Below, piece after piece: positions 1-8,896 of a stretch of DNA of 54,638 nucleotides. Position 1 is the first letter of the stretch, and each line of letters starts with the position of its first letter. The DNA comes from T3Sed10-241 sp036751905 (GTDB lineage Bacteria; Bacteroidota; Bacteroidia; Flavobacteriales_D; Cryomorphaceae): positions 1 to 54,638 of the forward strand of contig DAIOTP010000007.1 of NCBI GenBank assembly GCA_036751905.1. The letters are read 5' to 3'. The notes beneath the pieces were generated by a model, which searched no databases, was not told the origin of the DNA, and was given only the letters and a program-made list of their open reading frames with translations. Position numbers and translations under genes: made by a program.

Positions 1-452
1 GAATTGCGGACTTTAAAGAGCGCGATGTAGAACTTGTAGCAGTATCAACCGATACAGAACAATCGCACTGGGGATGGCTGCAATTGAGCAAAGACAATGG
101 TGGAATACAGGGGATTACATATCCTTTGGTAGCCGATACCAACAAAACCATTTCACACAATTATGACGTCCTCACCGGAGAGTATTTTTACGATGAAGAG
201 GGAATGCTGCAGGCAAGTGGTGAGCTGGTGGCATACCGAGGCCTTTTCTTGATTGATAAAGAAGGAGTTGTTCGCCATCAGGTAGTCAATGACCTGCCTT
301 TGGGCCGCAATGTGGATGAAGCACTCCGCATGGTTGATGCGCTCCAGTACTTTGAAGAAAAAGGCGAAGTATGCCCTGCCAATTGGCAGAAAGGGAAGTC
401 AGGCATGCAGGCAACGCACAGTGGCGTAGCTGAATACCTTGCAGCCAACTGA
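1..452 (+). CDS. Peroxiredoxin, AhpC/Prx1 type (C-terminal part)
   Basis: The reading frame is open from position 3 with no start inside the window, so the gene begins upstream; 149 residues are visible. They match the C-terminal half of a typical 2-Cys peroxiredoxin, which reduces peroxides in the cytoplasm using a thioredoxin-type donor. The sequence shows the TDTEQSHWGW helix region, the YPLVADTNKTIS segment, the RGLFLIDKEGVVRH strands and the resolving-cysteine motif GEVCPANW near the end. The peroxidatic cysteine lies before the window edge and cannot be checked. A bidirectional hairpin follows directly. The family call is firm; whether AhpC or a eukaryote-like Prx1 subtype is not resolved. 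Confidence 0.93.
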   Translation, partial: IADFKERDVELVAVSTDTEQSHWGWLQLSKDNGGIQGITYPLVADTNKTISHNYDVLTGEYFYDEEGMLQASGELVAYRGLFLIDKEGVVRHQVVNDLPLGRNVDEALRMVDALQYFEEKGEVCPANWQKGKSGMQATHSGVAEYLAAN

Positions 453-475
453 ACAAATTGAGATGAATTGAATGG

Positions 476-501
476 AAAGGGCGCCTTTGGGCGCCTTTTT
501 T
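476..501. terminator. Bidirectional hairpin between convergent genes
   Basis: A stem AAAGGGCGCC / GGCGCCTTTT (one G-T wobble) closes a TTTG loop and runs into a T tract at 496-501. It lies between the stop of the peroxiredoxin and the stop of the opposite-strand DCC gene, whose TAA overlaps the T tract, so it can end transcription from both sides. Confidence 0.8.
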
Positions 502-940
502 ACTTCCGCAAAAATCGCTGCTCGAGCTCCGGGCTGGGCATCATGCAGGTGTCCATTTTGCCAAACCAACGGTAGCGGTTGCGCGCCACCCAGTTGTACA
601 CCCCATCACGAACAATACGGGGTACCAACCAAAACACCCCACTGATCGCCCAAACTCCACCCAATGCCCCTGCAATTTTTAGTGCTGCACTGCTGCGAAC
701 GTACACCTTTTTGCCATCGAAATATACAATGCTATCAACCCCTTCGAGCTCGGGAAACTTATGAAGCACCTGCTCTCCTGCCGGCCAGCTCAGGGCAGCA
801 AAATGAAAATGGCCTTTGCGGTCTCTCTTTATGACCCACTGCACTGCACCATTGCACAAGTTGCAATGCCCGTCGAAGAGGATGAGATGCTTCACTGAAA
901 CAGCCTGCTGCAAACCGATTAACTCTTTGTGGCTTGACAT
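500..940 (-). CDS. DCC-family thiol-disulfide oxidoreductase (DUF393, YuxK-like)
   Basis: This 146-residue protein has the family signature D-x-x-C-x-x-C near its N-terminus (D23, C26, C29 in LFDGHCNLCN), followed by the WVIKRDR region and a C-terminal RYRWFGK block usual for DUF393. Members have a thioredoxin-like fold and are presumed to handle thiol/disulfide exchange; no substrate is established. The length is normal for the family. It stands alone, convergent with the peroxiredoxin, and the redox theme of the two neighbours may be chance. The first 15 residues are weakly conserved, so a slightly later start cannot be excluded. Confidence 0.88.
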   Translation of the reverse strand: MSSHKELIGLQQAVSVKHLILFDGHCNLCNGAVQWVIKRDRKGHFHFAALSWPAGEQVLHKFPELEGVDSIVYFDGKKVYVRSSAALKIAGALGGVWAISGVFWLVPRIVRDGVYNWVARNRYRWFGKMDTCMMPSPELEQRFLRK

Positions 941-1000
941 AGTGCAAAGTTAAAACGTTTTGGCTCAGAACCGGATGAATTGAAATGTGTTCAATAAATA

Positions 1001-1030
1001 AATCACAGGACCAGTAAAGGCCCTGTGATT
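1001..1030 (-). terminator. Terminator of the S74/T9SS protein gene
   Basis: A 9-bp perfect stem AATCACAGG / CCTGTGATT extends inward through further pairs with one mismatch. On the minus strand it is followed by the T-rich stretch TATTTATTG. It sits 25 bases past the stop of the 854-residue gene. Confidence 0.65.
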
Positions 1031-1054
1031 TTGAATGATTCAAAAAGGGATGGA

Positions 1055-3619
1055 TCAATTCTTTATTAAGCGTTTTGTGTCCACCACAACCCCGTCTATA
1101 ATAAGATTGTATAGATATACGCCGCTGCTAAGCTCAGCTGTGCGCAATTCCAATTGACCTAAGCCCGGCGCTGAAATATTTATGCTCTTGATTAACTTTC
1201 CATCAAGGGTCATAAAACCAATATACGCTCTGCTGAATTCCTGATTGATTTCATAGCTAATCTTTGTGCTTTCGGAAAATGGATTGGGTACATTTTGGTG
1301 TAAAATCGAATTTCCTTTTGGCTCAACCCGGGCTGGGACAGCATCACTTCGAAGTTCTACTACAACGGATTTAGTGTAAAGCAATTCTTTGATGGCTTCC
1401 ATCTCATGTTTGATGGACTGCAGCTCAACTTCCTGCTGGTTCAATTTCACTTGTTGCTCCTGCATTGATGCGGTAAGCAATGCAATAAAGGCAATATAAT
1501 TCACCGCTTTGTATTCAATTTCAGGAAACTGTACTACTCCGCTGGAGTCAACCATGGCTGGCTTGGATACATGCTGCACCAACTCAGGCATCACCTTTTC
1601 AACTTCCTGTGAAATAAAGCCGTATTGAGTTTTTTCAGGGAGTGCAATGCCCAAAGATTTTCCGTCGATAAAACTGTATGTGGATGGCTTTAGCCTCGCT
1701 ACCAGAGCGCTCGCATCGGTGATAGGCTGAATATCTTGCTTGAACTTACCATCAGAAATCATGAAGAATCCCGGGTAGTAGCCAAAACCATTGATGTATA
1801 CGTCGCCATCAAACCAGCCTGCCCAATTGCTTCCTACTTGGGTGGTACCTGCCAGCGTATTGTTGGGGTCACCGGCTGCATATACTCCGATATTGGCACT
1901 TGGATAAAAGCCTGTGTAGGAATTGGGGGCTACTTGCTGCCCTATGGCAGTCACACCAATATTGTAAAGGCTTGCTCCTCCGGCAAAAAAATATCCTCCT
2001 GTACTATTGGCACCCCCACTGGCAAGTGAAAGGACGCCATAGTTCGTAGGGGCATTATCCGCGTCCGCTCGCAAACCGATGTTCTGACTGTTGCCTGCTA
2101 TCTGGCTGCTTACATAGGCACCTATGCTTTGTCCCAAGGTAACTGTACCACCTACACCCCTCAAGCCAAACGCATTGCGTGAAGCATCGGCGTATCCCCA
2201 CACCCCTGCAGCATCGCCTCCGAAAGCGACATTGCTGGCGGTGCCGTAGAATCCTGCGGTTGATAAAAACGAAACGCTATGTGCATTTTCGGCAAAACTT
2301 GTAATACTCTGCGGCAAACCAGCTGAGGTATTGCTTGCAAAAGCGGTGTATGCATTGGTTTTGCCTGGAAGGTTGATACTTCCGCATGGATACCCAAAGT
2401 TTATCTTGTTACTCAGTGCTGCGTCATCGCTAAAATAATAGTCGTTGCCGTTGAGCGGCACAGTATAGTCTGTAAACAGCGGGTTTAACAATGCATTGCA
2501 AGAATTGCCCGCGCCACCAGCAGTAGGGGCCTGTACATATACTACGTCGCCAAGAGCATTGACGGACAATACGCCGGCACCAGGGTTGGCTATAGTTGGG
2601 GTGCTGCTATTTGCGTAATTTAGCCTCAATCCGCTGTTGCCCCCAGGAGTTGTAGAGTTCCCTTGGCTACCGATACCAACAATGTGCACAGTATTTTGCG
2701 GATCAAGGTTGGGCTGTGTGGGATCAATGTTAAACAATACCCTGCCATCCAAACCATTGAAACTGACAAATCGCGCTACTTCCAAGCCGTCATTGCTTGA
2801 AGAAGGATTGTTGGGAAACTGGTTCAATTGTGTGTTAAAAATGAATTTCAACCGATCATTGCCATCATCGCCCCAAGCTATTACAGCGTCAGTAACATTG
2901 GAACCTACTTGTCGCAATCCTACGTACATCGCATCACCTCCCTCGTTGTAATATGTGCCTATATTCATCCAATCGCGATGGGTAATGGTATTTAGGTTGC
3001 CAGGCTGCCCTAAGTGAAGCATCGCCAAGGTTCCAGAACCATTGGCAAACCCACTTTGCTGCCAAATACCAACACGGGTAGAATTCACATAAGTAGGCTG
3101 AAAAGTGTTGGTGACATTGGCTTGATTGATGTTATCGATGGTCACTTTTGTCAGCCTTGGTGCAGAAGTGCTCAAATTACTCGGCATGTCGAATTTGAAA
3201 ATGCCTTGGTCAAGTAAATCAAACAAGCCATTTCCTTGAGCGTCTTGTCCTAAGCGGAATCCTTGATTTGCAGCAAAGCCCGTATTGGAAAAGCGAAACA
3301 TATTGTCGGCAGCAGAATTTATAAAACTGTGCAACCTGTCCTGCGGCACAAAATTGTTGGGCAAATTGTTGCTAAAAGCAACTCGCCCACCACCGATCCC
3401 TCCGGGACCGTTGGCAATAGCCATCCGCAGTATATTGTTGGTGACCAGGACCATGGGCTGGTTTCCTCTGTGTATTATCTGAAGAGGAAATCCCTGATTG
3501 GCATTCCATCCTACAAAGTCACTTTGCGCGCCGATATTTGAAGCTGTAGACACTTGGGCCATCGATTGCTGCCAGCAAAAGAAGACCCAAAAAAGTCCAA
3601 AAAATAATTGAGTTTTCAT
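1055..3619 (-). CDS. Secreted protein with S74 intramolecular chaperone domain and T9SS type A sorting domain
   Basis: The 854-residue product begins with a clear signal peptide (MKTQLFFGLFWVFFCWQQ, cleavage after MAQ). Residues 25-615 are a glycine/asparagine-rich passenger without a recognised enzyme. Residues 620-745 match the peptidase S74 chaperone of endosialidase, including the S622-D623 dipeptide where this family self-cleaves, FKQDIQPI, and YGFISQEVEKVMPELV. A short coiled coil follows (about 715-745). From residue 773 the sequence HQNVPNPFSESTKISYEI and the closing GVYLYNLIIDG are a T9SS type A sorting domain. Known biology predicts export by Sec, then surface delivery by T9SS; trimeric assembly through S74 is inferred. 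The passenger's role is unknown. The gene is monocistronic with its own terminator. Confidence 0.88.
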   Translation of the reverse strand: MKTQLFFGLFWVFFCWQQSMAQVSTASNIGAQSDFVGWNANQGFPLQIIHRGNQPMVLVTNNILRMAIANGPGGIGGGRVAFSNNLPNNFVPQDRLHSFINSAADNMFRFSNTGFAANQGFRLGQDAQGNGLFDLLDQGIFKFDMPSNLSTSAPRLTKVTIDNINQANVTNTFQPTYVNSTRVGIWQQSGFANGSGTLAMLHLGQPGNLNTITHRDWMNIGTYYNEGGDAMYVGLRQVGSNVTDAVIAWGDDGNDRLKFIFNTQLNQFPNNPSSSNDGLEVARFVSFNGLDGRVLFNIDPTQPNLDPQNTVHIVGIGSQGNSTTPGGNSGLRLNYANSSTPTIANPGAGVLSVNALGDVVYVQAPTAGGAGNSCNALLNPLFTDYTVPLNGNDYYFSDDAALSNKINFGYPCGSINLPGKTNAYTAFASNTSAGLPQSITSFAENAHSVSFLSTAGFYGTASNVAFGGDAAGVWGYADASRNAFGLRGVGGTVTLGQSIGAYVSSQIAGNSQNIGLRADADNAPTNYGVLSLASGGANSTGGYFFAGGASLYNIGVTAIGQQVAPNSYTGFYPSANIGVYAAGDPNNTLAGTTQVGSNWAGWFDGDVYINGFGYYPGFFMISDGKFKQDIQPITDASALVARLKPSTYSFIDGKSLGIALPEKTQYGFISQEVEKVMPELVQHVSKPAMVDSSGVVQFPEIEYKAVNYIAFIALLTASMQEQQVKLNQQEVELQSIKHEMEAIKELLYTKSVVVELRSDAVPARVEPKGNSILHQNVPNPFSESTKISYEINQEFSRAYIGFMTLDGKLIKSINISAPGLGQLELRTAELSSGVYLYNLIIDGVVVDTKRLIKN

Positions 3620-3661
3620 AAGTTTGAGATTGGTTGAAAAAAAAATTTAATGCGGAGAAAA

Positions 3662-3680
3662 CTATCGATAGTCTATCGAT
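3662..3680. repeat. Paired CTATCGAT element, 11 bp apart
   Basis: CTATCGAT occurs at 3662 and again at 3673, one helical turn apart, and the pair also forms the inverted repeat ATCGATA-GTC-TATCGAT (3664-3680). It is 43-61 bases upstream of the S74 gene start on the minus strand, where an operator could sit. No regulator is assigned. Confidence 0.4.
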
Positions 3681-3986
3681 TGGTGGCGTTCAATAATTTG
3701 GGCTATACCCTTGCTAGACCAAGTCAATATTGACAAGGCGTGTTATTGGTTCACCCATCTCTGCTTTGAAGGTCAAACGAGAGTCAGGCTTTTGTTTTCC
3801 GAAAGGATTGGTTCTTGAAAGTTTAATTAAAGGTATATAAATTAACTTTAGATTAACATTTTTTGAATAATTTTTTAATGTATCAATGGTCATTCAAATA
3901 CATTCCATGCAATGGCGACACTTCAAAACAATTAAAATTCGAAGCACGACCCTTATTTTGTGGCAACTCCTTCGTCAAGGAATTGC

Positions 3987-3994
3987 TAATTTTG
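3987..3994 (+). promoter_or_regulatory. Candidate -7 element of glyA
   Basis: TAATTTTG matches the Bacteroidota -7 consensus TAnnTTTG and lies 23 bases before the glyA ATG. No good -33 TTTG is found at the usual 19-20 base spacing, so the call rests on one element. Confidence 0.45.
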
Positions 3995-4017
3995 ATGCCA
4001 CGACAATATGAACCTAC

Positions 4018-5304
4018 ATGAAAAGAGACACCGCCGTATTTGAAATTATTGCCAAAGAGCGTCAACGCCAAATGGAAGGAATAGAACTTATTGCTTCTGA
4101 GAATTTTGTAAGTGATCAAGTGATGGAAGCCATGGGCTCTGTGATGACCAACAAATACGCGGAAGGCCTTCCCGGCAAAAGGTATTATGGCGGCTGCCAG
4201 TTCGTTGACCAAACAGAAAACCTTGCCATTGACAGATTAAAGCAGCTTTTCGGAGCCGAATGGGCCAATGTACAGCCCCACAGCGGCGCTCAGGCCAACG
4301 CGGCAGTAATGCTCGCTGTGCTTCAACCCGGTGATAAAATCATGGGTTTCGACCTCAGCCACGGTGGGCACCTCACCCACGGCTCGCCGGTGAACTTTTC
4401 AGGAAAGCTGTACCAGCCAACATTCTATGGTGTAGAAGCAGAAACTGGCAAGATAGATTATGACAAACTTGAGGCAAAGGCTAAAACAGAACAACCCAAA
4501 CTCCTCATTTGTGGTGCTTCGGCTTACAGCCGTGATTGGGATTATGCCCGCCTGCGTCGAATCGCGGATGAAGTGGGCGCGCTACTTTTGGCCGATATTT
4601 CACATCCAAGTGGGCTAATCGCAGCGGGATTGCTCAAAAACCCACTGCCCCATTGTCATATCATAACCAGCACCACCCACAAAACCTTGCGCGGACCCCG
4701 GGGAGGCATCATCATGATGGGCAAGGATTTTCCGAATCCATTCGGCCTTACCAATCCAAAAGGAGAGCTGCGCATGATGTCGGCCCTGCTCGACTCAGCC
4801 GTCTTTCCTGGCACGCAAGGCGGCCCATTGGAGCACGTCATCGCCTCCAAAGCCATTGCCTTCGGAGAAGCGCTCAGCCCAGCCTTCAAAGCATATGGCA
4901 AGCAGGTAATAGCCAATGCGCAAGCCATGGCTCAGGCTTTTGTAAGCCGCGGATACCACATCATTTCGGGAGGTACTGACAACCACAGCATGCTCATCGA
5001 CCTGCGCTCAAAAGGCATTTCCGGAAAGGATGCCGAAAACACATTGATTAAAGTCGACATCACTGTGAATAAGAACATGGTGCCCTTCGACGACAAATCG
5101 CCGTTTGTAACAAGCGGCATGCGCATCGGTACCCCAGCCATAACCACACGCGGCCTTGGTGTGGAGCACATGGAACCCATCGTTGACCTGATCGATGAAG
5201 CGCTCATGCAACGTGACAATGACGCTGCTCTGACCCAAATTAAAGCAAGGGTGCACAAGTTGATGCATAATTTCCCACTTTTCGCCGAAACAATCCACGT
5301 TTAA
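4018..5304 (+). CDS. glyA: Serine hydroxymethyltransferase
   Basis: The 428-residue protein is a full-length, PLP-dependent serine hydroxymethyltransferase, which interconverts serine and glycine while loading one-carbon units on tetrahydrofolate in the cytoplasm. The N-terminus IELIASENFVS, the YGGCQFVD tyrosine region, the cofactor lysine in STTHKTLRGPRGG (K222) and the TSGMRIGTPAITTRG substrate loop are all present. The ATG at 4018 is well placed behind a TAATTTTG element. Only 14 bases separate it from fahA, and a further 25 separate fahA from the (p)ppGpp synthetase gene, so the three are probably co-transcribed. There are no anomalies. Confidence 0.98.
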   Translation: MKRDTAVFEIIAKERQRQMEGIELIASENFVSDQVMEAMGSVMTNKYAEGLPGKRYYGGCQFVDQTENLAIDRLKQLFGAEWANVQPHSGAQANAAVMLAVLQPGDKIMGFDLSHGGHLTHGSPVNFSGKLYQPTFYGVEAETGKIDYDKLEAKAKTEQPKLLICGASAYSRDWDYARLRRIADEVGALLLADISHPSGLIAAGLLKNPLPHCHIITSTTHKTLRGPRGGIIMMGKDFPNPFGLTNPKGELRMMSALLDSAVFPGTQGGPLEHVIASKAIAFGEALSPAFKAYGKQVIANAQAMAQAFVSRGYHIISGGTDNHSMLIDLRSKGISGKDAENTLIKVDITVNKNMVPFDDKSPFVTSGMRIGTPAITTRGLGVEHMEPIVDLIDEALMQRDNDAALTQIKARVHKLMHNFPLFAETIHV

Positions 5305-5318
5305 AATTCGGTTGAACC

Positions 5319-6593
5319 ATGGAGATTGTCGCCAACGACCCTCAATTACGATCATGGATTTCAGTGCCCGAAGGCAGTGATTTTCCAATTCAGAATCTTC
5401 CATTCGGAATTTACAAAAATAACAGTGTGCCCCACCATGCCTGTGTAGCCATTGGCAATGAATTGGTTGACTTACACTCCCTGGCAGTTTTGGGTTATCT
5501 GGAAGGGAGCGGCTTTGCTCCGCAACATTTTGAAGGTCCTTTCCTGAATCCAATGCTCAAGAAGGGAAAGCAGGCCGTGCGCGCATTGCGCAACAGTATA
5601 AGTGCGCTGCTTGTGGATTCCAATTCCGCGCTGCGCGACAATACTGCTCACCGCGCAGCCATTTTGCGGAAGCAAAGTGAAGTTAGGATGCTCATGCCTG
5701 TAAATGTGGGCGATTACACTGATTTCTATTCCAGTATAGAGCACGCCACCAATGTGGGCACCATGTTTCGGGATCCGAACAATGCTTTACTTCCCAATTG
5801 GCGGCACCTGCCAGTAGCATACCACGGCCGAAGCTCAAGCATTGTGTTGAGCGGCGCTCCTGTGAGGCGGCCCAAGGGGCAAACACGTCCTGATGAAAAC
5901 GCAGCTCCCCTCTTCGGGCCGAGTAAGTTGCTCGACTTTGAGCTGGAGTTGGCTTTTATTACCTTTGAAGGCAAGCCTTTGGGAGAGCGCATAAGCACTG
6001 ATGAAGCCGACGACTATATTTTTGGATTGGTACTTTTCAACGATTGGTCGGCGCGCGATGTGCAGAAGTGGGAGTACGTGCCTTTAGGGCCTTTTCTGGC
6101 AAAAAACTTTGCATCAAGCATTTCACCCTGGGTAGTCACGCTCGACGCCCTCGAACCCTTCCGCACTTCCGGTCCAAAGCAGGAACCTGAGGTGCTGCCA
6201 TATTTGCAGTATAGCGGCAATAAAAACCTTGATATCGCCCTTGAAGTTGGTATAATTCCTGAAAATGGTGAGGAAACGACGGTGTGCCGTAGCAATTTCA
6301 AATACATGTACTGGAATATGAACCAGCAACTTGCACACCACACTGTAGGCGGCTGCAATATGCGTTGCGGCGATATGCTGGCTTCAGGAACCATATCGGG
6401 GCCCAGCCCTGACAGTTATGGCTCAATGCTGGAGCTTTCCTGGAGGGGCAGCAAGCCTATTGCCCTGCGTGATGGCAGCCAAAGGAAGTTTATCAATGAC
6501 GGTGACAGTGTGGTGATGCGCGGACATTGCGAAAAAAATGGCGTTCGGATAGGTTTTGGAGAAGTGCGCACGCAGGTACTTCCTGCTCATTAA
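5319..6593 (+). CDS. fahA: Fumarylacetoacetase
   Basis: Fumarylacetoacetate hydrolase, 424 residues, performs the last step of tyrosine/phenylalanine degradation, giving fumarate and acetoacetate. The core motif DYTDFYSSIEHATNVG contains the metal ligand D132 and the catalytic-base histidine H142. The metal ligands of the DFELELAF block and the NDWSARDVQKWEY block are intact, and the C-terminus carries GFGEVRTQVLP. Length is normal. It lies between glyA and the Rel gene with short gaps; no other tyrosine-degradation gene (hmgA, hppD) is in the window, although tryptophan 2,3-dioxygenase is present far downstream. Confidence 0.97.
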   Translation: MEIVANDPQLRSWISVPEGSDFPIQNLPFGIYKNNSVPHHACVAIGNELVDLHSLAVLGYLEGSGFAPQHFEGPFLNPMLKKGKQAVRALRNSISALLVDSNSALRDNTAHRAAILRKQSEVRMLMPVNVGDYTDFYSSIEHATNVGTMFRDPNNALLPNWRHLPVAYHGRSSSIVLSGAPVRRPKGQTRPDENAAPLFGPSKLLDFELELAFITFEGKPLGERISTDEADDYIFGLVLFNDWSARDVQKWEYVPLGPFLAKNFASSISPWVVTLDALEPFRTSGPKQEPEVLPYLQYSGNKNLDIALEVGIIPENGEETTVCRSNFKYMYWNMNQQLAHHTVGGCNMRCGDMLASGTISGPSPDSYGSMLELSWRGSKPIALRDGSQRKFINDGDSVVMRGHCEKNGVRIGFGEVRTQVLPAH

Positions 6594-6618
6594 ACACTCA
6601 ACAGAGAATTGCCCATCA

Positions 6619-8832
6619 ATGGAGCTGAATATAGACCTGGAAAAAGAAAAAAAAGAAATTTTAGCGAGCTACCGCAGCTTGCTGAGGGTTTCTAAATATT
6701 CCAAGTCGAGTGACGACAAGAAGCAAATTCGCAAGGCTTTTGATGTGGCCCTTGAGGCACACAAAGATATGCGCCGAAAAAGCGGTGAACCCTATATTTA
6801 CCATCCCATTGCCGTCGCCAGAATTGTAGCTGAAGAAATTGGTCTGGGCACCACAGCCATTATCGCAGCGCTGCTCCACGATACTGTAGAGGATACGGAA
6901 ATTACGCTGGAGGATGTTGAGCACCTTTTCGGTCCGAAGGTGCGCAAAATTATTGATGGCCTGACCAAGATCTCCGACATCTTTGACAATACGGTAAGCA
7001 TTCAGGCTGAGAATTTTAAAAAGATGTTGCTCACCTTGAGCGATGATGTGAGGGTAATACTGATCAAGCTCGCCGACAGGTTGCACAACATGCGCACCCT
7101 CGATTCGATGCGCCGCGACAAGCAGCTCAAAATTGCGAGCGAAACGCAGTATATGTTTGCCCCCCTGGCCCACCGCCTTGGTTTGTATAGCATTAAGAGT
7201 GAGCTGGAGGATCTTGCACTGAAATACACCGAACCCGAACAGTACGAGGACATTCTCCACAAGCTGAAAAAAGGGCAAGCCGTGCGCACCCGATTTATCA
7301 ACCGGTTTACCTTGCCCATCACCAGATCACTCGATGCCGAAGGATTCAAATACATCATTAAAAGCAGGCCCAAAAGCGTGCACAGCATTTGGAATAAGGT
7401 GCACCGAAAAGGAATCCCTTTTGAAGAAATCTATGACCTTTTCGCTATCCGCATTATCCTGGACACCCCGCCCGAGCGGGAAAAAGCCGATTGCTGGAAA
7501 GTGTACAGCATAGTCACCGATTTTTACCAGCCCAATCCCGACCGCTTGCGCGACTGGATAAGCACTCCCAAGGCCAACGGCTATGAATCATTGCATACCA
7601 CTGTGATGAGCCCTACCGGCAAATGGGTGGAAGTGCAGATACGCACCGATCGCATGGACGAAATTGCAGAGATGGGCTATGCCGCGCACTGGAAGTACAA
7701 GGATAAACTCGAGGGTGAATCGAGCCTTGATAACTGGTTGACGCGCATCCGCGAAATGCTCGACAGCAACAACAGCGCAGCAATCGACTTTATTGACGAC
7801 TTCAAATTCAACCTCTTCGCTGACGAAATATTTGTGTTTACTCCGAATGGTGATTTGAAAAACCTGCCTGTAGGTTCCACAGCACTCGATTTCGCCTTCG
7901 ACATTCACTCCCAAGTGGGCGAAGCATGTATCGGTGCCAAGGTAAACCAAAAGCTGGTACCGTTGAGTCATAAGCTCAAAAGTGGCGATCAAATAGAAAT
8001 ACTGACCTCCAAAAAGCAAAAGGCAAAAGAAGATTGGCTAAGCTTTGTGGTTACTGCGAAGGCCCGATCGAAAATCAAGCAGGCGCTCAAAGAGGAGCAA
8101 AAAAAGGTAGCAAGTCTAGGCAAGGAAGTTGTTCAGCGCAAGTTCAAAAGCATGGGGGCCGACTTTCATTCACGCAATGTATCACTGCTCGAACAATTCT
8201 TCAGCTACAAATCAGCCACTGATTTGTACCATGACATTGCCAAAGGGCGTGTGAGCCTGAAGAAACTGAAAGGCTATGAGATTGAAGGAGGAAACATTGT
8301 TTTTCCAAATCTGAAAGTCCACGAAGAACAAAACCAAAGCAAATCAGAAAAGAGCCACGACAAGGTGGGCAAAGACTTGCTCATTATAGGTGATGATGAG
8401 AAGGACGTACCGTATCGCTTGGCCATATGCTGCAATCCCATACCCGGGGATGATGTTTTCGGATTTGTCACGATCAATGAAGGAATTAAAATTCACCGCA
8501 CCAACTGTCCGAACGCCGTCCAGTTGCGCTCGGCTTACGCATACCGAATCATCAAGGCTAAATGGCAGAGCCAAAAGGACAAAGAGTTCATTGCCGAGCT
8601 TATTTTTAAAGGAATTGATGATATTGGACTTGTACACAACATCACACAAACTATTTCAAACGACTTGAACGTAAACATGAAAGCCATAAGTTTCGAAAGC
8701 AATGACGGTGTTTTTGACGGGCGTGTGAGTGTATTTGTGTATGACACCGATCACCTTCAAAGCCTCATGAACCAACTCAAGAAAGTACCTGGTGTACTAA
8801 CGGTATCAAGGGCTGAGAGTGGTGGGCTATAA
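6619..8832 (+). CDS. rel: Bifunctional (p)ppGpp synthetase/hydrolase, RelA/SpoT family
   Basis: The product is 737 residues from the ATG at 6619; an earlier in-frame start at 6556 would overlap fahA and is rejected. Domains in order: HD hydrolase (H62 and H87-D88 in ALLHDTVED, so the Mn site is intact), synthetase domain (R309-D312 RLRD, then YESLHTT), TGS (about 402-465, FVFTPNGDLKNLPVGSTALDFA), linker helices and a C-terminal ACT domain (about 660-737). The basic RLRD motif resembles the RxKD form of bifunctional enzymes rather than the acidic form of synthetase-only RelA. The enzyme both makes and degrades the stringent-response alarmone; it is probably the cell's only long Rel protein, as is usual in this phylum. 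Confidence 0.96.
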   Translation: MELNIDLEKEKKEILASYRSLLRVSKYSKSSDDKKQIRKAFDVALEAHKDMRRKSGEPYIYHPIAVARIVAEEIGLGTTAIIAALLHDTVEDTEITLEDVEHLFGPKVRKIIDGLTKISDIFDNTVSIQAENFKKMLLTLSDDVRVILIKLADRLHNMRTLDSMRRDKQLKIASETQYMFAPLAHRLGLYSIKSELEDLALKYTEPEQYEDILHKLKKGQAVRTRFINRFTLPITRSLDAEGFKYIIKSRPKSVHSIWNKVHRKGIPFEEIYDLFAIRIILDTPPEREKADCWKVYSIVTDFYQPNPDRLRDWISTPKANGYESLHTTVMSPTGKWVEVQIRTDRMDEIAEMGYAAHWKYKDKLEGESSLDNWLTRIREMLDSNNSAAIDFIDDFKFNLFADEIFVFTPNGDLKNLPVGSTALDFAFDIHSQVGEACIGAKVNQKLVPLSHKLKSGDQIEILTSKKQKAKEDWLSFVVTAKARSKIKQALKEEQKKVASLGKEVVQRKFKSMGADFHSRNVSLLEQFFSYKSATDLYHDIAKGRVSLKKLKGYEIEGGNIVFPNLKVHEEQNQSKSEKSHDKVGKDLLIIGDDEKDVPYRLAICCNPIPGDDVFGFVTINEGIKIHRTNCPNAVQLRSAYAYRIIKAKWQSQKDKEFIAELIFKGIDDIGLVHNITQTISNDLNVNMKAISFESNDGVFDGRVSVFVYDTDHLQSLMNQLKKVPGVLTVSRAESGGL

Positions 8833-8874
8833 GCTAAATTGCCATAAAGAGTCAGGGAATACAACAGATTTATG

Positions 8875-8882
8875 TAGTTTTG
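8875..8882 (+). promoter_or_regulatory. Candidate -7 element of the Fur-family gene
   Basis: TAGTTTTG fits TAnnTTTG and ends 14 bases before the ATG at 8897, predicting a very short leader. No clear -33 partner is seen. Confidence 0.4.
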
Positions 8883-8896
8883 TTGTTTAAAATTGC

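Larger units (their letters stand above)
3620..4017. other. Divergent intergenic region, 398 bp, no gene seen
   Basis: AT-rich region between the S74 gene (left) and glyA (right). No ORF with coding character is visible. It holds a repeated CTATCGAT element near the left end and a TAATTTTG element just before glyA, described separately. Confidence 0.6.

Noticed and set aside
6661..7278. 205-codon open frame on the minus strand within rel
   Set aside because: It is antisense to the well-conserved HD and synthetase domains, has no homology features and no promoter or ribosome site.
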